A DNA stretch of 64,000 bases from PALSA-612 sp963742925 (GCA_963742925.1 CAVUNV010000013.1:1-64000), one strand, 5' to 3'. Shown: positions 33,491 through 43,160, numbered from the stretch's first letter. Notes: a model not told the origin generated them from the sequence alone. Numbers and translations: made by a program.

Positions 33491-34239
33491 AGGTCTTGGT
33501 CTGCGTCAAGCGCGTGCCGATCACGGGCGGCAAGATCGTGCTCACGGACGACGAGCAGGCGATCAGGACGCTGCATCTCGGCTTCACGATCAGCCCGCAC
33601 GAGGAATGCGGCGTCGAGGAGGCGGTGCGGATCGTCGAGCAGGCGGGCGGCGAAGCCGTCGTGCTGACGCTCGGGCCGCCGGAGGCCGAGGAGCAGCTGC
33701 GCGAGTGCCTGGCGATCGGCGCCGACCGGGCGATCCACCTGGTCACGGGCGACGAGGAGTGGGACCCGCAGGCGACGGCCGCCGCGATCGTCGACGCCGT
33801 GCGCGCCGAGGAGCCGTTCGACCTGATCGTGTTCGGCAACGAGTCGGCGGACGGCGGCAACTACCAGGTCGGGATCCGGGTCGCGTACGCGCTCGGGCTC
33901 CCGTGCGTGACCGGACTGAAGGGCCTCGCCGTGGAGGGTGGGGAGGTGCGTTGCGAGCGGGAAGCGGCCGGGGGCCGCGACGTCTACCTCGCGCCGCTTC
34001 CGGCGGTCGTGACCGTCCTCGAGGGCCTGAACCTCCCGCGCTATCCGTCCGTCCCGGCCAAGCTGCGTGCGCAGCGCAAGCCGATCGCGGCGACCACGCC
34101 GGTGCGGCCCGAGGCGCGGCTCGAGAAGCTGCGCCTCGTCGTCCCGCCCGGCCAGGGCAAGCAGGCGGAGATCCTCGGCAACGGGCCGGAGGCCGCGCCC
34201 GCGGTGGTCGAGATGATGCAGCAGTTGGGGGTGGCGTGA
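33487..34239 (+). CDS. etfB: Electron transfer flavoprotein beta subunit
   Basis: A 250-residue ETF beta/FixA. GTG 33487 overlaps the upstream stop. Opening strand VKVLVCVKRVPITGGKIVLT, ETF motif HEECGVEEAVRIVEQAGGEA, AMP-site region IVFGNESADGGNYQVGIRVA and C-terminal NLPRYPSVPAKLRAQRKPIA. With EtfA it accepts electrons from the dehydrogenase encoded just before. The stop overlaps the etfA start (GTGA). Confidence 0.93.
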   Translation: MKVLVCVKRVPITGGKIVLTDDEQAIRTLHLGFTISPHEECGVEEAVRIVEQAGGEAVVLTLGPPEAEEQLRECLAIGADRAIHLVTGDEEWDPQATAAAIVDAVRAEEPFDLIVFGNESADGGNYQVGIRVAYALGLPCVTGLKGLAVEGGEVRCEREAAGGRDVYLAPLPAVVTVLEGLNLPRYPSVPAKLRAQRKPIAATTPVRPEARLEKLRLVVPPGQGKQAEILGNGPEAAPAVVEMMQQLGVA

Positions 34240-35072
34240 GCGTTCTCGTCTTCGTCGAGCCGGGCGACGAGCTGTCGCTGCAGGCGCTGACGCTCGCGCA
34301 CGGGCTCGGGGACGTGCGCGCGGTCTCCGTCGAGGGCGCGTATGCACCCGCAGCGTGGTCGGCCGCGCTCGCGGAGGCTGCGGACGGTGCCGATGCGATC
34401 GTCGCGGCCGGCTCGGACCGTGGCAACGAGCTGCTCGCCCACGTCGCAGCGCGGCTCGACCAGCCGTTCGCGGCGAACGTGACCGCGATCGACGGCGACG
34501 TCGTCACCCGCGTCCGCTGGGGCGGGAGCCTGCTCGAGGAGGCGCGGCTGCACGGCTCGCCGCGCATCCTCACGGTGGCGCCGCACACGCAGGCCGCGGC
34601 CGAGGCCGTGCCGGTCGAGACGCTGACGGCTCCGGGCACGGAGAACGACGCGGCGCTCGTCGGCCACGTCGAGGAGTCGGCCGGCGGCGTCTCGCTCGCC
34701 GAGGCGAAGGTCGTCGTCAGCGGCGGCCGCGGCGTCGGCTCGGCGGAAGGGTTCGCGATCATCGAGGAGCTCGCCGAGCTGCTCGGCGGCGCGGTCGGCT
34801 GCTCCCGCGTCGTCACGAGCGCCGGCTGGCGGCCGCACACGAACCAGGTCGGCCAGACCGGCACGAAGGTCTCGCCCGACCTGTACGTCGCCTGCGGGAT
34901 CAGCGGCGCCACCCAGCACATCGCCGGCTGCAAGGGAGCCAAGAAGATCCTCGCCATCAACGCCGACCCCGAGGCGCCGATCCTGGCCAGCGCGGACTAC
35001 GCCGTGATCGGCGACCTGCACGAGATCGTGCCGGCCATCTCGGCCGAGCTCAGGAAGGCACGAGGGGCATAG
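34236..35072 (+). CDS. etfA: Electron transfer flavoprotein alpha subunit
   Basis: A 278-residue ETF alpha, GTG 34236 overlapping etfB. A shortened N-terminal domain is followed by the FAD-binding half: KVVVSGGRGVGSAEGFAIIE, CSRVVTSAGWRPHTNQVGQT, GTKVSPDLYVACGISGATQH and KKILAINADPEAPILASADY. At 278 residues it is below the usual 310-330, mostly through a compact N-terminus. The stop TAG overlaps the next coding region at ATAG. Confidence 0.92.
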   Translation: MSVLVFVEPGDELSLQALTLAHGLGDVRAVSVEGAYAPAAWSAALAEAADGADAIVAAGSDRGNELLAHVAARLDQPFAANVTAIDGDVVTRVRWGGSLLEEARLHGSPRILTVAPHTQAAAEAVPVETLTAPGTENDAALVGHVEESAGGVSLAEAKVVVSGGRGVGSAEGFAIIEELAELLGGAVGCSRVVTSAGWRPHTNQVGQTGTKVSPDLYVACGISGATQHIAGCKGAKKILAINADPEAPILASADYAVIGDLHEIVPAISAELRKARGA

Positions 35073-36991
35073 CGACGCTCGCCGGCGCGCTGGGCCTCGC
35101 GGCGCTGCTCGCCGTTGCCGGTGGGCTCTTCGTCCGCCGCGCGCTCTTTCTCACCGGGCTCGTCCGGGGCGCGAGGCCGGTCACGCGCTCGGGCGATGTG
35201 CCGCGCCGCGCGCGCAACGAGGCGGTGCTCGTGCTCGGCCAGCGGAAGCTGCTCGACCGGCTCGTGCCCGGCCTCATGCACGCCTTCATCTTCTGGGGCT
35301 TCCTCATCCTGTTCCCGACGATCGTGATGGCGCTGATCAGCGCGGTCGACAGGGACGAGACGCTTCCGTGGCTCGGCCGGCAGGGCTGGTTCATGGCCCT
35401 CGTCGACGTGTTCGTGATCCTCGTGCTCGTCGGCGTCGTGACCGCCTTCGTGATCCGGAAGCTCGTCCGGCCGGCGCGCTTCGAGGGGTCGCACCGGGGC
35501 GAGGCCGACCTGATTTTGGCGCTGATCGCCCTGGTCGTGCTGACGCTGCTCGGCTGGCACGCGGCCAGGATCGCGGCCGGGCTGAACGAGTGGCCTGCGC
35601 GGTGGTCGTTCCTCTCGAACGGCCTCTCGCACGCGTTCCGGACCGGCGAGTCGTCGGAGCGCGCCTTCGTCTGGGCGCATCTCCTCGTCATCTTCGGGTT
35701 CCTCGCCTACCTGCCGTACTCGAAGCACCTGCACATCGCCGTCGCCGCGGTGAACGTCTGGTTCGCCCGCACGCGGGCGCGCGGACGGCTCGAGCCGCTG
35801 CGCTTCGACGTGCCCGACGAGGAGATGCGCTTCGGCGCCGGCACCGTCGCGGACCTGACCTGGAAGCAGGTGCTGGACGGCTTCTCGTGCACCGAGTGCG
35901 GCCGCTGCCAGGACGCCTGCCCGGCCTACGCGACGGGCAAGATCCTCTCGCCGAAGCTCCTGATCATGGGGATTCGCGACCAGGTGTTCGCGAAGAGCGA
36001 GGCGCCGATCGCGGGGAACGGCGTGCCGGAGGAGATGATCTGGGACTGCGTCACCTGCGGCGCGTGCGTCGAGGTGTGCCCGGTCTCGATCGAGCACGTC
36101 GATCACATCGTCGACCTCCGCCGCCACCTGGTCATGGTCGAGTCGAGCTTCCCGGCCGAGGCCGAGCCGATGCTCCGCGACGTCGAGCGCTCGGCCAATC
36201 CCTGGGGCAAGCCGCAGACCGAGCGGGCCGCCTGGGCAGAGGGCCTCGGCGTGCGGGTGCTCGAGCCCGGCGATCCCGCTCCCGAGGTCCTGTACTGGGT
36301 CGGCTGCGCCGCCTCGTTCGACGAGCGGGCGCGGGCCACGGCCGAGTCGACGGCGAAGCTGCTCCAGGCGGCAGGCGTCGACTTCGCGATCCTCGGCCCG
36401 CGCGAGGCGTGCACCGGTGACCCGGCACGGCGGATGGGGAACGAGTACGTCTTCCAGGCCTACGCCGAGCAGAACGTGGCCACGCTGGACGAGGCCGGCG
36501 TGACGAAGATCGTCGCCAGCTGCCCGCACTGCTTCAACACGCTCGCAAACGAGTACCCGGACTTCGGCGGGCGCTACGAGGTCGTCCACCACACCGAGCT
36601 GCTGGCCGACCTCGTCCGCGAGGGCCGGCTCGCCCCGACTGCCGGCGCAGGATCGATCACGTACCACGACTCCTGCTACCTGGCCCGCCACAACGACGTG
36701 CGCGGCGCGCCGCGCGAGCTGGTCGCCGCCGTCGGCACGCCGGTCGAGATGGGGCGCACCGGCAAGCAGACCTTCTGCTGCGGTGCGGGCGGCGCGCATA
36801 TGTGGATGGAGGAGCGCGGGACGGGGATCAACGAGGAGCGCGTCCGCGAAGCCGCCGAGACCGGCGCCGACACGCTCGCCGTCGCCTGTCCGTTCTGCAC
36901 GGTGATGCTGGACGACGGCGTCCGCGCGAGTGGCGAGGAGCTCCGCGTCGTGGACGTGGCGACGCTGCTCGCGGAGGCGATCGAGCCGTAG
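35069..36991 (+). CDS. DgcB-like membrane Fe-S oxidoreductase (DUF3483/CCG domains)
   Basis: About 640 residues. N-terminal half: five or six helices (ALGLAALLAVAGGLFVRRAL, LMHAFIFWGFLILFPTIVMA, LVDVFVILVLVGVVTAFVIR) as in NarI/DUF3483 proteins. Two 4Fe-4S motifs follow: CTECGRCQDACPAYATG and CVTCGACVEVCPVSIEH. Then two CCG domains as in heterodisulfide reductase (YWVGCAASFDE, EACTGDPARRMG, SCPHCFNTLA; HDSCYLARHND, FCCGAGGAHMWM, CPFCTVML). The layout matches DgcB, linked to dimethylglycine demethylation in Pseudomonas, and suits ETF-to-quinone electron transfer. No canonical start exists before the first helix; the codon overlapping the etfA stop is ATA. Confidence 0.86.
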   Translation: MATLAGALGLAALLAVAGGLFVRRALFLTGLVRGARPVTRSGDVPRRARNEAVLVLGQRKLLDRLVPGLMHAFIFWGFLILFPTIVMALISAVDRDETLPWLGRQGWFMALVDVFVILVLVGVVTAFVIRKLVRPARFEGSHRGEADLILALIALVVLTLLGWHAARIAAGLNEWPARWSFLSNGLSHAFRTGESSERAFVWAHLLVIFGFLAYLPYSKHLHIAVAAVNVWFARTRARGRLEPLRFDVPDEEMRFGAGTVADLTWKQVLDGFSCTECGRCQDACPAYATGKILSPKLLIMGIRDQVFAKSEAPIAGNGVPEEMIWDCVTCGACVEVCPVSIEHVDHIVDLRRHLVMVESSFPAEAEPMLRDVERSANPWGKPQTERAAWAEGLGVRVLEPGDPAPEVLYWVGCAASFDERARATAESTAKLLQAAGVDFAILGPREACTGDPARRMGNEYVFQAYAEQNVATLDEAGVTKIVASCPHCFNTLANEYPDFGGRYEVVHHTELLADLVREGRLAPTAGAGSITYHDSCYLARHNDVRGAPRELVAAVGTPVEMGRTGKQTFCCGAGGAHMWMEERGTGINEERVREAAETGADTLAVACPFCTVMLDDGVRASGEELRVVDVATLLAEAIEP

Positions 36992-37413
36992 TGATCGTCG
37001 GGCTCGGGCACGTCGATCTCGTCTGCCGCGACCTCGCGCGGTCGCTGGCGTTCTACCGCGCCGTCTTCGGGCCGCTCGGCCTCGAGGAGCCTGTGCTCTT
37101 CGAAGGCGAGCGCGGCGAGCCGATCCACTACCTGCGCTTCCCGGCCGCGGGCTCCGGCTCCCTCGGCCTGCGGCAGGCATTCGAGGAGCGGCCGTTCGAG
37201 CTGTACGCGCCGGGCCTGCACCACGTCGCGCTCGCGGTGGAGACACGGGCCGACGTCGACCTCGCTCACGCCGGAGCCGTGGCCGCGGGCGCCGAGGTAC
37301 TGCACGCGCCGCGGGTCTTCCCGCAATACCACCCGGACTACTACGCCACGTTCCTCCGCGATCCGGACGGCTTCCGGATCGAGGTCGCAAGCGCGCGCGA
37401 TGCGCGGCTCTGA
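36991..37413 (+). CDS. VOC/glyoxalase-fold protein
   Basis: A 140-residue vicinal-oxygen-chelate protein. GTG 36991 overlaps the preceding TAG by one base, so it is the last gene of the dehydrogenase operon. Half one: VGLGHVDLVCRDLARSLAFY with metal-ligand His; half two: GLHHVALAVETRADVDLAHA, ending FLRDPDGFRIEVAS with the C-terminal Glu. The HxE-type ligands are present, so it may be a metal enzyme (glyoxalase, dioxygenase or epimerase type). Link to C1 metabolism, for example formaldehyde or methylglyoxal handling, is only inference. Confidence 0.85.
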   Translation: MIVGLGHVDLVCRDLARSLAFYRAVFGPLGLEEPVLFEGERGEPIHYLRFPAAGSGSLGLRQAFEERPFELYAPGLHHVALAVETRADVDLAHAGAVAAGAEVLHAPRVFPQYHPDYYATFLRDPDGFRIEVASARDARL

Positions 37414-37420
37414 GGGAGCG

Positions 37421-38431
37421 CTACGCCGCGAGACGTCGTTCGAGCAATTCTGCGAGATCGCGCACGACGAGGTCTGCTCCACAGCCGCGGAGATCGCCGG
37501 CGCCACCGGCCTGGTCGACGCCCACGACGAAGGCGAAGCGCCCAGCCTGTGCCGCGGCGATTCCGGCCTGACTCGTTTCGAAGACGGCCGCCTCGCCCGG
37601 CTCGACTCCGACCCGCCGGCAAGCGGCAAGGAGCCGGTCGGGTGCGGGGCTTTCGCGCAGGTGCTCGGCAACGATCGTGTTCCCGTCGACGCATCCTTCG
37701 ATCACGGTGGCAAGGCCGGCGCGCTCGAGGATCGTGCGCGTGTTGGCGCTCGCCGATACGACTGCGGTGTGCACGCCGGTCTCGAGCGCCGTCTCCAGAT
37801 ACTGCCACGAGCCCTCATAAGCGGTCACCCCCAGCTCGTCGATGCGGCGCTGGAGCAACTCGTTCTTGTGGTTGGCGATCCCGTAGACGGTTTCGGTGCC
37901 GGGCGGGTCGGCGGGATGGCCCTCCGGGAGCCTGATCCCCCGGCTGACCAGGAACGAATGGACTCCTTCCAGGCGTGGCTTTCCGTGGATGTGGTCGATG
38001 TAGTCGGTGCGCGGGTTGAAGGGGGGAAATGAGCCGCCGGTGCGCTCGGTCCGTCTCCACCCGAACTCGTCGAAAGCCTTTGTCCAGGCGGCGACGTGGA
38101 GAACCACGCTTGCGACCAGAACCCCTTCGATATCGAACACGCAGGCGCTCACGCCGGCCGGGAGGCCAAGCAGGCGTCTCTCGTCGCGGTGAGGCGTCAG
38201 GTGCAGGAACCGGCCGCTGACGCCCTCGTCTCGGGCGAGAGCCTTCAACAGACGCAGCGCGTCGGCGCGTTCGGTACCCAGGCGAGCTCTGCGGAGCGCA
38301 AGCTCCTGCGGCGGGAGCGAGGCGGCCGCCGCTCGAAGAGCTTCCTCGCCGGCGTCGAGCGCCGCCCGCCACCGCACACACAACGCATCGATGGAGAGCG
38401 GCTCGACAACGGTTCCCACTAGCTCGGTCAT
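37421..38431 (-). CDS. HAD hydrolase, beta-phosphoglucomutase-like
   Basis: A 336-residue protein with a ~90-residue helical N-terminal extension and a HAD domain. Motif I is CVFDIEGVLVAS (nucleophile Asp; Glu at the general-acid position), cap region PRTDYIDHIHGKPRLEGVHS as in beta-phosphoglucomutases, motif II TAVVSASANTRTILERAGL, motif III/IV KP-less ESPAPDRLLAACRRVGVEPG and AAVFETSQAGIAAAQAGRFA. The usual motif-III lysine (KP) is replaced, so activity is uncertain. It lies on the opposite strand between the two betaine operons, convergent with the VOC gene and divergent from the IclR gene. Confidence 0.82.
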   Translation of the reverse strand: MTELVGTVVEPLSIDALCVRWRAALDAGEEALRAAAASLPPQELALRRARLGTERADALRLLKALARDEGVSGRFLHLTPHRDERRLLGLPAGVSACVFDIEGVLVASVVLHVAAWTKAFDEFGWRRTERTGGSFPPFNPRTDYIDHIHGKPRLEGVHSFLVSRGIRLPEGHPADPPGTETVYGIANHKNELLQRRIDELGVTAYEGSWQYLETALETGVHTAVVSASANTRTILERAGLATVIEGCVDGNTIVAEHLRESPAPDRLLAACRRVGVEPGEAAVFETSQAGIAAAQAGRFAFVVGVDQAGGAGDLRGCGADLVVRDLAELLERRLAA

Positions 38432-38529
38432 GCCTCAAGCCTGCTCACCGCCGGCGCTCGGCACATCCGAGACCGCCCGCCTCAGGCCTGCGGAAAAGTA
38501 CGTCTCGAGCGCCCGCTCTCACGACTTCC

Positions 38530-38570
38530 TTGACACACGTGGAACAGAAGTTCCACAATATGGACTCGTG
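38530..38570 (+). promoter_or_regulatory. Promoter and palindromic operator of the IclR-led betaine operon
   Basis: TTGACA (38530-38535, perfect -35) is 18 bp from CACAAT (38554-38559, -10). Between them is a 16-bp palindrome TGGAAC-AGAA-GTTCCA (38540-38555), of the TGGAA..TTCCA type used by many IclR-family regulators. The GTG start of the IclR gene is at 38568, so the leader is very short. Bound regulator would block RNA polymerase, implying autorepression and control of the whole downstream operon. Confidence 0.7.
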
Positions 38571-39274
38571 CCGACCGAGAGCGGGACACAGGCGATCGAC
38601 CGGGCTGCGCAGCTGCTCGTGCGCGTCGTCGAGTCTGCTCAGCCCGTCGGCGTGAACGAGCTGGCCGAGCGCTCCGGCCTCCCGAAGAGCACGACGTCAC
38701 GCCTCGTCGGCGCGCTCGAGCGCCAGGGGCTCGTCCAGCGCCTCGGCGACCGCGGCCGGCTCCGGCCCGGGCCGGTGCTGCTCCGCTTCGCCTCGCGCGA
38801 CAGCACGGCCGGCCTCGTCGAGCTCGCCGGGCCGAGCCTCCGCCGGCTCGCCGACGCCTCCGGCGAGACGATCAACCTCGCCGTGCCGGGCACCGGCGGC
38901 GTCGAGCACCTCGCGCAGGAGGACACGGCTCACCTCGTCGGCGTCACCGACTGGGTCGGCCGCCGGGTGCCGTTCGAGCTCGCCGCGAACGGGAAGTGCT
39001 TCCTGGCCTTCGGCGGCGCAGACGATCTGACCCCCGAGCTTCAGCAGGTGCGCAGCCGCGGCTACGCGACGAGCATCGACGAGCTCGAGGTCGGCCTGAC
39101 GGCGATGGCAGCGCCCGTGCTCGGCTTCGGGGCCGACGCGATCGCAGCCCTCTCCATCTCCGGGCCGACGACCCGCCTGACGGCCGACCGCATCGCCGGG
39201 CTCGCGCCGCTCCTCGTCGAGGAAGCGGCTGCACTCTCGGCACGGCTCGGACACCACGACGAACGAGGAGCGGC

Positions 39275-39278
<4 letters not shown>
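38568..39278 (+). CDS. IclR-family transcriptional regulator
   Basis: A 236-residue regulator, GTG 38568. N-terminal winged HTH: AIDRAAQLLVRVVESAQPVG, VNELAERSGLPKSTTSRLVG, ALERQGLVQRLGDRGRLRPG. C-terminal effector domain: LVELAGPSLRRLADASGETI and RVPFELAANGKCFLAFGG. It heads the operon for corrinoid-dependent methyl transfer and overlaps the corrinoid protein gene (ATGA at 39275), an arrangement expected for a local, effector-released regulator. Glycine betaine or dimethylglycine as effector is inference. Confidence 0.92.
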
Positions 39279-39936
<658 letters not shown>

Positions 39937-39940
<4 letters not shown>

Positions 39941-40800
39941 ACACCGTCATCCGCTCGCGGTCGAGGACGCTCGTCATCGGGCCGGAGCAGCCGTTCTGCG
40001 TGATCGGCGAGCGGATCAACCCGACGGGTCGCAAGGCCTTTCAGGCGCAACTGCAGGTGGGCGACCTCTCGCAGCTCGAGATCGACGTCGCCGAGCAGGT
40101 CGCAGGCGGTGCCGACGCGCTCGACGTCAACGTGGGCGACCCGCTCGCCGACGAGATCGGGCTCATGCGCGAGGCGGTCAGCCTCGCCCAGGAGCTGACC
40201 GACCTGCCGATCTGCATCGACTCGTCGATCATCGAGGCGCTCGACGCAGGTCTCGCCGCCTACGACGGCAAGGCGCTCGTCAACTCCGTCACCGGCGAGG
40301 ACGAGCGGCTCGAGGCGATCCTTCCGCTCGTCGCGCGCCACGGCGCCGCCGTGATCGGCCTCGCGAACGCCGAGGACATCCCGATGGAGCCGCAGCGCCG
40401 GCTGGAGGTGGCGAAGAAGATCGTGTCGGCCGCCGGCGACCACGGCATCCCGCCCGAGGACGTCGTCATCGACCCGCTGGCCATGCCGGTCGGCGCCGAG
40501 CCTCGCGCGGTGACGCTGTTCCTCGAGACGGTGCGGCTGATCCGCGACGAGCTCGGCGTCAACATGACCTGCGGGGCGTCGAACACGTCCTTCGGCCTGC
40601 CGGGACGCCACACGCTGGGCGCCGCGTTCCTCGCGGTCGCGCAGAGCCACGGGCTGACGAGCGCGATCATGGACGCCCGCAACGAGCAGACGGTCGAGGC
40701 CGTGCGGGCGACCGACTTCCTGCTCGGGCGCGACGAGTGGGGCGCGCGCTGGATCGCGAGCTATCGCGCCAAGCTGGCCGCGGCGGAGGCCGCGCGGTGA
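39937..40800 (+). CDS. Methyltetrahydrofolate:corrinoid methyltransferase (MtgA/AcsE-like, DHPS fold)
   Basis: A 287-residue TIM-barrel pterin-binding enzyme. Here it would move the methyl from Co(III) to tetrahydrofolate, making 5-methyl-THF. Markers: FCVIGERINPTGRKAFQAQL, EQVAGGADALDVNVGDPLAD, LPICIDSSIIEALDAGLAAY, KALVNSVTGEDERLEAILPL, EDVVIDPLAMPVGAEPRAVT, and GASNTSFGLPGRHTLGAAFL. The Asp/Asn positions for the pterin are conserved as in MeTr. Direction is inferred from the betaine-demethylase neighbours; in acetogens the same enzyme type also runs the other way. Confidence 0.92.
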
Positions 40801-42626
40801 GCGTGACTGAGCCCGTGATCGAGCTCCACCCCGATCGCGTCAGGCTCACGTTCGAGCAGGCCGACGGGCAGGTCAAGGAGACCCGTGTCCCGGCCGGCAC
40901 GACGCTCTTCGACGCCGGGAGCTGGAACGGCGTCGCCATCGACTCGACGTGCGGCGGGCACGGCACGTGCAAGAAGTGCAAGGTGCGCGTCGCGTCGGGA
41001 TCGGTGCCGATCTCGTCGGTCGACCCGCGCGCCTTCTCGACCGACGAGCTCCGGGCGGGCTGGCGGCTCGCCTGCCGCGCCGAGGCGCAAACGGACGTGG
41101 TCGTCGAGGTCCCACCGCTCCAGACGCGGCCCAAGGCGGCGCTCGCAGGCGTCGGCCGGCACGTGATCCTCCGGCCCGCCGTGCAGAAGCGCTACCTCGA
41201 GCTGACCGAGCCGACGCTCGAAGACCAGACGCCCGACCTCGAGCGTGTCCTCGGCGCGATGGACGACGTCGAGCTGCACGCGCCGCTCGAGCTGATGAGC
41301 GGCCTCGGCGGCACCCTGCGCGAGGCCGACTGGAAGGTCACGGCGGTGCTCTGCGACGACCTGCTGCTCGACGTCGAGCCGGGCGACACGACCGCGCGGC
41401 GGTTCGCGCTCGCCTTCGACCTCGGGACGACGACGGTCGTTGCGAACCTGCTCGACCTGGAGACCGGGCAGCCGGCGGCAGTGCGCTCGATGCTGAACAA
41501 GCAGCAGCCCTTCGGCGCCGACGTGATCACGCGGATCTCGACCGTGATGATGGATCCCGCGAAGCTCGGCGTCCTGCGCACGCACGCGCACGAGACGCTC
41601 GCCGAGCTGACCGCGGAGGTGCTCGAGGAGGCCGCCGTCGAGCCGCGCGAGGTCTACGAGGTCGTCGTGGTCGGGAACATGACGATGATCCAGATCGCGC
41701 TCGGCATCGACCCCGAGCCGCTGTCGATGGCGCCGTTCACGATCGTGGCCCAGACGATGCCCGCTGCGACCGCCGCGGACTTCGGCCTCGCCGTGCATCC
41801 CCGCGCGCCGGCCGTTCTCTTCCCCGCGCTCGGCGCCTACGTCGGCCCCGACATCGTCGCCGGCGTGCTCGCGACGGGGCTGACGCTCGACAAGCGCCTG
41901 CGCCTGTTCATCGACGTCGGCACCAACTCGGAGATCGTGCTCGGCTCCTCGGCGAGGGCGCTCGCGACCGCGGCGCCGGCCGGGCCCGCGTTCGAGGCGG
42001 CGCAGATCAAGTGCGGCATGCGCGCGGCCGACGGCGCGATCGAGGGCGTCAAGATCCGTGACGGCGAGGTCGAGCTGACGGTGATCGGCGACGTCGAGCC
42101 GATCGGGATCTGCGGCTCGGGGCTCGTCGACGCCGTCGCGGAGCTCGTCGGAGCCGGCGTGCTCGACCGCAGCGGCAAGTTCGTGCCCGTCGACGGGCCG
42201 CTCGGCGAGCGGATGGGCAAGATCGGCGAGGAGAACGTCTTCTACCTCCACGGCGAGGTCTTCCTGTCGCAGCGCGACGTGCGCGAGCTGCAGTTCGCGA
42301 AGGCGTCGATCGCGACCGGCTGGACGATCCTCTGCCGCGAGCTCGGCGTCGACCCGTCGGAGATCGCGCAGGTGCTGCTGGGCGGATCGTTCGGCTCCTA
42401 CCTGTCGGCGGCGAGCGCCGTGCGGATCGGCCTCGTCCCGAAGCTCGCGCTGCCGCGGATCGTCTCCGCCGGCAACGTCGCCGGGGAGGGCGCCAAGATC
42501 GCCGCGCTGTCGGTCAGCGAGCGTCATGCCGCCCGCGCCGTGCTCGACGAGGTCGACTACGTCGAGCTCTCGGGCCGCGCCGACTTCAACGACCTGTTCA
42601 TCGACCAGCTGGCCTTTCCGGCATGA
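40797..42626 (+). CDS. Corrinoid reductive activator with 2Fe-2S and ASKHA domains (RACo/RamA-like)
   Basis: A 609-residue protein that uses ATP and low-potential electrons to rescue inactive Co(II) corrinoid to Co(I). N-terminal 2Fe-2S ferredoxin (DSTCGGHGTCKKCKVRV plus the late Cys in WRLACRAEAQ). Middle linker (residues 105-205). C-terminal ASKHA/DUF4445 part: LAFDLGTTTVVANLLDLETG, YEVVVVGNMTMIQIALGID, FIDVGTNSEIVLGSS, GICGSGLVDAVAELVGAGVL, QVLLGGSFGSYLSAASAVRI. The single 2Fe-2S cluster makes it RACo-type rather than the archaeal RamA with two 4Fe-4S clusters. Confidence 0.93.
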   Translation: MSVTEPVIELHPDRVRLTFEQADGQVKETRVPAGTTLFDAGSWNGVAIDSTCGGHGTCKKCKVRVASGSVPISSVDPRAFSTDELRAGWRLACRAEAQTDVVVEVPPLQTRPKAALAGVGRHVILRPAVQKRYLELTEPTLEDQTPDLERVLGAMDDVELHAPLELMSGLGGTLREADWKVTAVLCDDLLLDVEPGDTTARRFALAFDLGTTTVVANLLDLETGQPAAVRSMLNKQQPFGADVITRISTVMMDPAKLGVLRTHAHETLAELTAEVLEEAAVEPREVYEVVVVGNMTMIQIALGIDPEPLSMAPFTIVAQTMPAATAADFGLAVHPRAPAVLFPALGAYVGPDIVAGVLATGLTLDKRLRLFIDVGTNSEIVLGSSARALATAAPAGPAFEAAQIKCGMRAADGAIEGVKIRDGEVELTVIGDVEPIGICGSGLVDAVAELVGAGVLDRSGKFVPVDGPLGERMGKIGEENVFYLHGEVFLSQRDVRELQFAKASIATGWTILCRELGVDPSEIAQVLLGGSFGSYLSAASAVRIGLVPKLALPRIVSAGNVAGEGAKIAALSVSERHAARAVLDEVDYVELSGRADFNDLFIDQLAFPA

Positions 42627-43160
42627 CCCGCACAGTCGTCGCCTGCGGGGCGCTCGCGCTCCAGATCAACCGGATCGCGCAAGCGGCGCGGCTGGGACCT
42701 CGACGTGCGCCCCATCCCGCCCGAGCTGCACAACCGGCCCGAGCGCATCCGGGCGGCGGTCGAGAACGCGGCCGCCGACGACGAGGTCGTCGTCGCCTAC
42801 GCGCACTGCGGCGCCGACCTCGCCGGCTTCCGCCGCTTCGAGGGCGCCGACTGCTACGAGGTCTACGGCGCGCGGCACGAGCCCGGCGTCTACTTCCTGA
42901 CCGACTTCCTCGTGCGTGCCTTCGACCGTCTCGTCGTGCGCCCGCTCGGGCTCGACCGGTATCCGGAGCTCCGCGACGACTACTTCCGCCACTACACGAA
43001 GGTCGTCTGGCTGGCGCAGCGTCCGACGCCCGAGCTCGAAGCCCGCGCCGAGCAGGCCGCCGCCGTCCTCGGCCTGCCGCTCGAGGTGCGCGAGACCGGC
43101 GACGGGCGCCTCGAAGCTGCGCTCGAACGACTTCTCGACTCCCAGGAGGCCCCGTGCTGA
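42623..43160 (+). CDS. DUF1638 protein (frameshifted)
   Basis: A ~178-residue protein of a family habitually encoded beside MttB-type methyltransferases; its biochemical role is unknown. ATG 42623 overlaps the activator stop. The start MTRTVVACGALALQINRIAQ is followed one frame away by WDLDVRPIPPELHNRPERIR, so a single-base indel lies near 42684-42692. Conserved cysteine/histidine patches remain: VAYAHCGADLAGFRRF and GADCYEVYGARHEPGVYFLT, then RDDYFRHYTKVVWLAQ. The metal-ligand-like CG..HC..DC pattern suggests a metal or corrinoid role; that is inference. Confidence 0.85.

Noticed and set aside
34355..35068. Upstream extension of the DgcB-like frame back to 34355
   Set aside because: The extension overlaps etfA in another frame and reads as arginine/alanine-rich nonsense; sense begins at the first membrane helix.
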